Origin: Pseudooceanicola sp. | GTDB taxonomy: Bacteria; Pseudomonadota; Alphaproteobacteria; Rhodobacterales; Rhodobacteraceae | Direction of reading: 5' to 3' | DNA: 64,000 nt | NCBI RefSeq assembly: GCF_029213205.1 | Contig: NZ_JARGNH010000015.1 | Location: forward strand, 1-64,000 | In this document: one piece after another, positions 59,365 through 64,000 of the stretch | Numbering within the stretch: the stretch's first letter is position 1 | How the letters are laid out: each line of letters begins with the position of its first letter | The notes under the pieces: generated by a model | The model's database searches: none | Told to the model about the DNA's origin: nothing | The model's input: the letters and a program-made list of their open reading frames with translations, nothing else | Translations under genes and position numbers: made by a program

Positions 59365-61138
59365 GCAGCCGCAGCCGCGACGGGGTATCCGCGCCGCTGT
59401 GCAGGGTGATCCGTGCCGGATGCGGGTCGCTTTCAGCGTAGGGATCGCCGCCACCATTCATATTGCGCGCCAGCCTCGGATAGCTGCTGCCAGCGACGTG
59501 CAGGCGCAGGCGATGGCCCGCGGGCACCTGGTATGCGATGTCGCGCAGGATCACCGTCGCCTCGACCACCGCGCCGGGCGGCATCAGGCTGGGCCGATCC
59601 ATGCCATCGCGATAGCGCAGCCGCAGCGACCCTTCGGTGATCATCAGCGATCGACCTTCGGGATCGACATCGGTCAGCCGCAGCACCAGGTCGGTATCCG
59701 GCACATCGGTCGAGACATAGAGCCGTGCCTCGACCGGACCAGCAATCGTCAGCGCTGCCTCCAGTGGCGCGCCGGTCAACAGCCGTAGGTCTCGCCGCTC
59801 CTCGATCGGGTTCTGAAAGAGCGGCCCGGCACGCAAATCGGCCTCGCCGGTGCAACACATGGTGCCCCCGATCGAGGGCACCGGGTTCATCGGGTCCGAG
59901 GTGAACCCGATGCGCCCCGGCTCGGGTGCCGGGGCTTCGCTCAACGCAGCGCCATCGAGGTAGAGCACCGTCTCGCCTGCGGCGCGCGGCGGCCATTCCT
60001 CGGCCCGGCGCCATTCATTGGCCCCCAACAGGTAATAGAACACCGGCGGCAGATCCGGGGCCGGACCCTGTTTCATGCGGTGGTTCATCATCGCCACGAA
60101 CAGCGCGTCGAAATCCATGGCCTGCGCCGGGTCAAGCGGCAGATCACCGACCTGCCCTTCCGCCAGAGCATGGCCCAGATCGCAATGCAGGGCGGGCAGG
60201 ATCACCACGCTGCCGGGCGCCCCGGTGGCGCGCATCTGCCGCGCCAGTTGCAGGCTTTCCCGGGCCCGGTCATACCAGCCATCGACAATCAGGAAGGGGG
60301 TAGAGAAGTGATCCTCGGCACTGATAAACCCGCTGTTCTGCCAATAGGCAGGATCGTCGAACCGGTCGAGGAAGGCGGTAAAATCGGTCGGGTCATTGCG
60401 GAACTGCGCCACCGCATCGCGCAACGGCAGGGTCGCCAGCCCCTTGCCGTAATCCACCCGCGGATAGCCCATCTTGTCCGGGGTCTTGCCGCCCGCCTCG
60501 ACAAACCAGCCAAAGGCCGAGGCCAGATTCAGAATGCCGCCGTCGAAAAAGCCGAAGAAGCCATAGGACCCATCCAGCGTCCCGATCGCCCCACCTGCCC
60601 CGAGCGGGATCATCGCCTTATGCGCCGGGTGCCGCTTGCTCGCCAGCAACACCTGGGTTTCGCCCAGCGCCGAACAGCCGATGCTGCCGACCTGGCCATC
60701 CGACCAGCCCTGCGCCACAATCCAGTCGAGCGTCGCCGCGCCGTCATCCGCATCATCCGGATAAGGCGCAAAGACCCCCTCGCTGCGATAGCGCCCGCGC
60801 ATGTCCTGTACCGCCACGCCATAGCCCTGCGCCAGAAACAGCCGCGCCCAATGGCGCACCGAACCAAAGCGGCGCTTGCCATAGGGCAGCCGCAACAGGA
60901 CCGTCGGCACCGGGCCGGTCTGCGGATCGGGCAGGTAGACATCCATGGCCAGCCGCACCCCGTCCGGCATCGCGATCAGCGCCTCGGGCAGCGCCCGCGC
61001 GCCGGTAAGCGAGGCGACAAAGCTGCGGTGTTCCGCGTTCGACTTGACCCCGCGCAGCAGGCTCACCACCCGGTCACGCTGGCTATAGGCCAGCACCGAA
61101 AGCGCCAAAATCACACAGGCGAGCCAAACCAGTCTCAT
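59345..61138 (-). CDS. CocE/NonD family (S15-type) hydrolase, membrane-anchored
   Basis: Alpha/beta hydrolase of 597 residues related to cocaine esterase and X-Pro dipeptidyl peptidases. The N-terminus MRLVWLACVILALSVLAYSQ is a signal anchor or uncleaved signal peptide. The first domain contains RLPYGKRRFGSVRHWARLFLAQGYGVAVQDMRGRYRSEG (oxyanion Tyr) and the nucleophile in GCSALGETQ (Ser 156), where relatives read GxSYxG. The acid and His probably lie in FLIVDGWYDRARES and LPALHCDLGHA. A C-terminal jelly-roll domain completes the family layout. Substrate is unknown. It overlaps the convergent GT4 gene by 20 bp and is divergent from the Sfp-type gene. Confidence 0.88.
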   Translation of the reverse strand: MRLVWLACVILALSVLAYSQRDRVVSLLRGVKSNAEHRSFVASLTGARALPEALIAMPDGVRLAMDVYLPDPQTGPVPTVLLRLPYGKRRFGSVRHWARLFLAQGYGVAVQDMRGRYRSEGVFAPYPDDADDGAATLDWIVAQGWSDGQVGSIGCSALGETQVLLASKRHPAHKAMIPLGAGGAIGTLDGSYGFFGFFDGGILNLASAFGWFVEAGGKTPDKMGYPRVDYGKGLATLPLRDAVAQFRNDPTDFTAFLDRFDDPAYWQNSGFISAEDHFSTPFLIVDGWYDRARESLQLARQMRATGAPGSVVILPALHCDLGHALAEGQVGDLPLDPAQAMDFDALFVAMMNHRMKQGPAPDLPPVFYYLLGANEWRRAEEWPPRAAGETVLYLDGAALSEAPAPEPGRIGFTSDPMNPVPSIGGTMCCTGEADLRAGPLFQNPIEERRDLRLLTGAPLEAALTIAGPVEARLYVSTDVPDTDLVLRLTDVDPEGRSLMITEGSLRLRYRDGMDRPSLMPPGAVVEATVILRDIAYQVPAGHRLRLHVAGSSYPRLARNMNGGGDPYAESDPHPARITLHSGADTPSRLRLLTLPGG

Positions 61139-61209
61139 CCGCGCACCTCATGTCTCGACCACAATGCCGGGGCTGGGCTAGGCTGGCCGCCAGCGCAAGC
61201 GGAGCCCCC

Positions 61210-61917
61210 ATGCCCCTGGAGATACCGATCCATATCTGGCCGCTGACCGGCGACGATGCCCACGTCGAACGGATGGCGACGCTGTTGTCGGCGGACGAGA
61301 GCGCCCGCGCCGCCCGCTTCGTTTTCGAACGCGACCGCCGGGCGCATATCCTGGCGCGCGGTCGGCTGCGGCAGGTGTTGGCCGACGCGATGGGCAAGAC
61401 GCCGCACGACCTGACATTTGCCTATGGCGCGCATGGCAAGCCGGCCCTGCCCGATGGGCTCGAGTTCAACCTCAGCCATTCCGATGGCCTCGCCTGTCTG
61501 GCGCTGCATCCCGAGGTCGAGCTGGGCGTCGATATCGAAGCCTTTCGAGAAATCGAGGACGGAGTTGCCGAGCGGTTCTTTTCCAGCCGTGAATATGCCG
61601 ATCTCTCGGCCCTGCCCGCCGCGCATTGGTCGGCGGGTTTCTTTCGCTGCTGGACCCGCAAAGAAGCGGTGGTCAAGGCGATTGGCGACGGGCTTTCGAT
61701 CCCGCTCGACGCCTTTGACGTCACCCTGACCCCCGGCGTGCCACCACGGATGACCCGACTGGACCCGGCGCGCGGCAGCCTTGCGGATTGGACCCTGGCA
61801 CATTTCGACCTCGGCCCCGGCATGGTCGGCGCGCTGGCGGTGCGCGCCAGAGGCCGTGCCATCCGTCCGGTGCTTGCCACCTGCCCCAAGGATCAGCCGT
61901 TTCACTGGTCGCTCTGA
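61210..61917 (+). CDS. 4'-phosphopantetheinyl transferase (Sfp type)
   Basis: Enzyme of 235 residues that loads the phosphopantetheine arm of CoA onto carrier proteins. The family landmarks are the N-terminal RAARFVFERDRRAHILARGRLRQVLADAMG, then LEFNLSHSDGLACLAL, the Mg-binding GVDIEAFREIEDGVAERFFSSREYADL at about residue 105 and FFRCWTRKEAVVKAIGDGL at about residue 149. The Sfp subclass acts on NRPS and PKS carriers. ATG 61210 is chosen because GGAG lies 6 bp before it. It is convergent with an NRPS gene carrying a thiolation domain (16-bp overlap), which is its likely client. Confidence 0.92.
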   Translation: MPLEIPIHIWPLTGDDAHVERMATLLSADESARAARFVFERDRRAHILARGRLRQVLADAMGKTPHDLTFAYGAHGKPALPDGLEFNLSHSDGLACLALHPEVELGVDIEAFREIEDGVAERFFSSREYADLSALPAAHWSAGFFRCWTRKEAVVKAIGDGLSIPLDAFDVTLTPGVPPRMTRLDPARGSLADWTLAHFDLGPGMVGALAVRARGRAIRPVLATCPKDQPFHWSL

Positions 61918-64000
61918 GCCTCGCCAAGGAAGGTTTCGATCTCGGCGGCCATCGCCTCGACCCCGATCCGCCGATCCCGCAGCACCAGCACCTTGTCCAG
62001 GTGCACGGTCTTCAACTTGCCCGGTGTCACCAGGTTTTCCCAGCCAATCGAGGGGCTGATCCAGGCGCCTTTCGGGGTGATATTGGTGACGATATGCAGC
62101 ACCGGGAAATCCACCGGGCCGGGGCGATATTCGTTGCGCATCCGAGTCACGAAATCAATGAACCGCTCCTGATCCACCTCCAGATCCGTCATCCGCACCC
62201 GGTCGATCAGACCCAGCCACTGCGCCAATGTCAGGATGCCGGTGGCGCGGATGATCCGGTAAGCCCCGAGCATCGCCGTCAGCGATAGCTCACCATTGCG
62301 CACCGCCCGGATCCGCACCCGCAGCGCGTTCAGCTTTTCCCGCCAGCGGCTGGAGCGGGTCTGGTTCAAGCGCTCGGTATAGGCGGGTTCCCAAACGTCT
62401 TTCATCACCACCCCGGCGATTTCGGCACCTTCGCGATGCAACACCCGTGCCGCCTCAAGCGCCAGATTGCCATGCACGCAATTGCCGTAGAGCAGATAGG
62501 GCCCCTCGGGCTGCGCCTTGCGGATCACCTGCGCATAATCTGCCGCGATGTCCTGAAATGGCCGCTCCGTCAGATCTATGCCACGGTCGCCGTCAAAAAC
62601 CCGCACGCAGGCAACCTGACGCGGGTTCTGGCCTGCCGTCGACAGGGCCAGGGCAGTGGCGGCGTTGTTGACCGCGATCAGAGGGCGGCCCTCGCCATCG
62701 CGGCGCAGCCGCATGATCCGCCAATCCTCAGACTCCGAATTGTCCTCGGGCTGACGATCCAGCCGCGCCGAAATCAACCGGGCCAGAGCGTCCAGCGTCG
62801 GATGTTCATAGACCTGGGTCACCTCAAGTGCGACGTCCCAGCGGTCGCGGATCCGCGCCAGCTGCCGCAGGACCAGCACCGAATGGCCGCCCAGATCAAA
62901 GAAATGCGCATCTGGCGTGATCTGGGCGAGGCCCAGAATATCCTGCCAATCGGCCTGCAATGCCGCCACCACCTCGGGCCGCGCGGCGCTGCGGCGGGCC
63001 TGTTCGGTCGCCTGCTTTGGCGCCCTCAACAAGGTCTTGTTCACCGCGCCGGTCGAACTGCGCGGGAATCCCCCGAGCAGGCTGATCCCGGTCAGTGCCT
63101 TGGCCGCCGGATCACCGGCCAGCGCATCCATGATCCGGCTCGGCAGATGCTCGAGCGGCAACGTCCCGGTGTCACCGGGCACCACGAAACCATAGAAAGT
63201 ATCGCCATTGCGCACCGCCGCCGCCTCGCGCACCATCGGATGCGCGGCCAGTGCCTGTTCGACCTGGGCAACCGCCCGCCGGTCCGCCTGCTGCCGCTCA
63301 ACCAGATGCGTGGGCAGGGGGATGTCGGACAGACGCGCCTCTGGATCGCGAAACGCCAGATCAAACGCCGCCTGCACCAGATCGAGGATCGCCCGGGCGG
63401 TGTCGGCCTCAAACAACTCGTCCGAATAATCGAGCACCATCTGCCAACCGGTCGGTCGCCCCATCACCGCCAGGCTCAGGTCATAGATCGCCCCCGGTGC
63501 ATGTGACGCGGTCGAGACCAGGTCGAAATCGCCGTAGGATTTGCTCTCCATAAAGACATTCTGGAGGTTGAAGTTGATCGAGATCAGCGGCGTGCGCGAC
63601 GGATCGCGCGGCGGGTTCAACCGCTCGACCAAGGTGTTGAACGGCATCGACTGATGCGTCAGCGCCCCCTCGATCACCGTCTTGGCAACCGCAACCTGAT
63701 CGGCAATCCGCGCCTCAGGCTGGGCCGAGAATCGCAGCACCAAATTGTTGATGAACACCCCGATCAGCGGGTCGAGTTCGGTGTCCAGCCGCCCAGCAAT
63801 CTGGGTGCCGAACACCAGGTCCCTGGCGTCGCTCATCCGGTGCAGGCAGGCGCTGAAAATCGCCGCGCCATAGGTATAGGTCGAAACCCCCTGCGCCCGC
63901 GCGCCCGCGCTCAGCGCCGCGCCGAATTCGCCGGGCATTTCTGCGGTCAATTTGGCCACCCCGGTGCCTCGGACCGCCGGGCGTGGCTTGTCCGGCTCAA
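61902..64000 (-). CDS. Non-ribosomal peptide synthetase, 3' end: condensation - adenylation remnant - carrier - thioesterase
   Basis: The frame is open to the window edge, so the gene continues upstream. Visible order from the window edge: second half of a condensation domain (GAAIFSACLHR, GVFINNLVLRF); a segment resembling only the small C-terminal subdomain of an adenylation domain (QVEQALAAHPMVREAAAV, ending FPRSSTGAVNKTLL, where the usual A10 Lys of NGK is replaced by Ala); a carrier domain with the phosphopantetheine Ser codon at 62880-62882 (DLGGHSVLVL); and a thioesterase. Its nucleophile elbow is GNCVHG, with Cys at 62478-62480 instead of Ser. No adenylation core is present in this module. 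The product cannot be predicted. Confidence 0.87.
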   Translation of the reverse strand, partial: EPDKPRPAVRGTGVAKLTAEMPGEFGAALSAGARAQGVSTYTYGAAIFSACLHRMSDARDLVFGTQIAGRLDTELDPLIGVFINNLVLRFSAQPEARIADQVAVAKTVIEGALTHQSMPFNTLVERLNPPRDPSRTPLISINFNLQNVFMESKSYGDFDLVSTASHAPGAIYDLSLAVMGRPTGWQMVLDYSDELFEADTARAILDLVQAAFDLAFRDPEARLSDIPLPTHLVERQQADRRAVAQVEQALAAHPMVREAAAVRNGDTFYGFVVPGDTGTLPLEHLPSRIMDALAGDPAAKALTGISLLGGFPRSSTGAVNKTLLRAPKQATEQARRSAARPEVVAALQADWQDILGLAQITPDAHFFDLGGHSVLVLRQLARIRDRWDVALEVTQVYEHPTLDALARLISARLDRQPEDNSESEDWRIMRLRRDGEGRPLIAVNNAATALALSTAGQNPRQVACVRVFDGDRGIDLTERPFQDIAADYAQVIRKAQPEGPYLLYGNCVHGNLALEAARVLHREGAEIAGVVMKDVWEPAYTERLNQTRSSRWREKLNALRVRIRAVRNGELSLTAMLGAYRIIRATGILTLAQWLGLIDRVRMTDLEVDQERFIDFVTRMRNEYRPGPVDFPVLHIVTNITPKGAWISPSIGWENLVTPGKLKTVHLDKVLVLRDRRIGVEAMAAEIETFLGEAQSDQ

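Overview
The window is GC-rich, densely packed DNA from an alphaproteobacterium, most likely a Rhodobacterales/Rhodobacteraceae member. The protein families point that way: a class II DapD and DapE pair, GlnK-AmtB, PuuD with a cytochrome c tail, and MlaA-MlaC beside a type I secretion ABC/HlyD pair. So does a short intergenic repeat of a type I associate with Rhodobacteraceae. Genus and species cannot be read from the sequence. No tRNA, rRNA, CRISPR array, intact insertion sequence or phage gene was seen.

Layout. 1-5.3 kb: 3' end of gcvP, then a lysophospholipase-type ABC exporter (permease and ATPase) divergent from a TesA-like esterase with no normal start codon. 5.3-11.3 kb: lipoprotein hydrolase, trxC, L,D-transpeptidase, LysR regulator divergent from glutaryl-CoA dehydrogenase, rsmD, peroxiredoxin. 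11.3-15.1 kb: minus-strand operon ridA-GDPD-(FemAB-like acyltransferase)-phhB-mscS held together by TGATG stop/start junctions. 15.1-19.8 kb: HlyD and type I secretion ABC protein, divergent from mlaA-mlaC. 19.8-25.4 kb: class A PBP, glnK-amtB with a clear terminator, puuD. 25.8-35.2 kb: LOG-type hydrolase, dapD, a crotonase, a YHYH protein, dapE with two overlapping small genes, RNase R, a DUF1801 protein. 35.4-38.2 kb: lytic transglycosylase and an FAD-linked 2-hydroxyacid dehydrogenase.

38.3-44.9 kb is the most unusual stretch: a three-gene minus-strand operon in which every product carries a signal peptide. It encodes a WD40-caspase (orthocaspase) protein, a fusion of a MEMO-like domain to a CapA-like metallophosphatase, and a MORN-repeat protein. 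I know of no described system with this composition.

45-52 kb is an accessory catabolic island: a VOC protein flanked by gene debris, two amidohydrolase-2 proteins with a Rieske ferredoxin, divergent from a carboxymuconolactone decarboxylase-like protein, a beta-hydroxyacid dehydrogenase and a metallo-beta-lactamase-fold lactonase, then a ferredoxin reductase. The terminal oxygenase that would use the electron-transfer pair is absent. 52.4-59.4 kb is an exopolysaccharide locus (glycosidase, Wzy/O-antigen-ligase-like protein, Wzc-type tyrosine autokinase, GT4) with a recurring AACAAT motif in both control regions. 59.3-64 kb holds a CocE-type hydrolase, a Sfp-type phosphopantetheinyl transferase and the 3' end of an NRPS gene whose thioesterase has Cys in place of the usual nucleophilic Ser.
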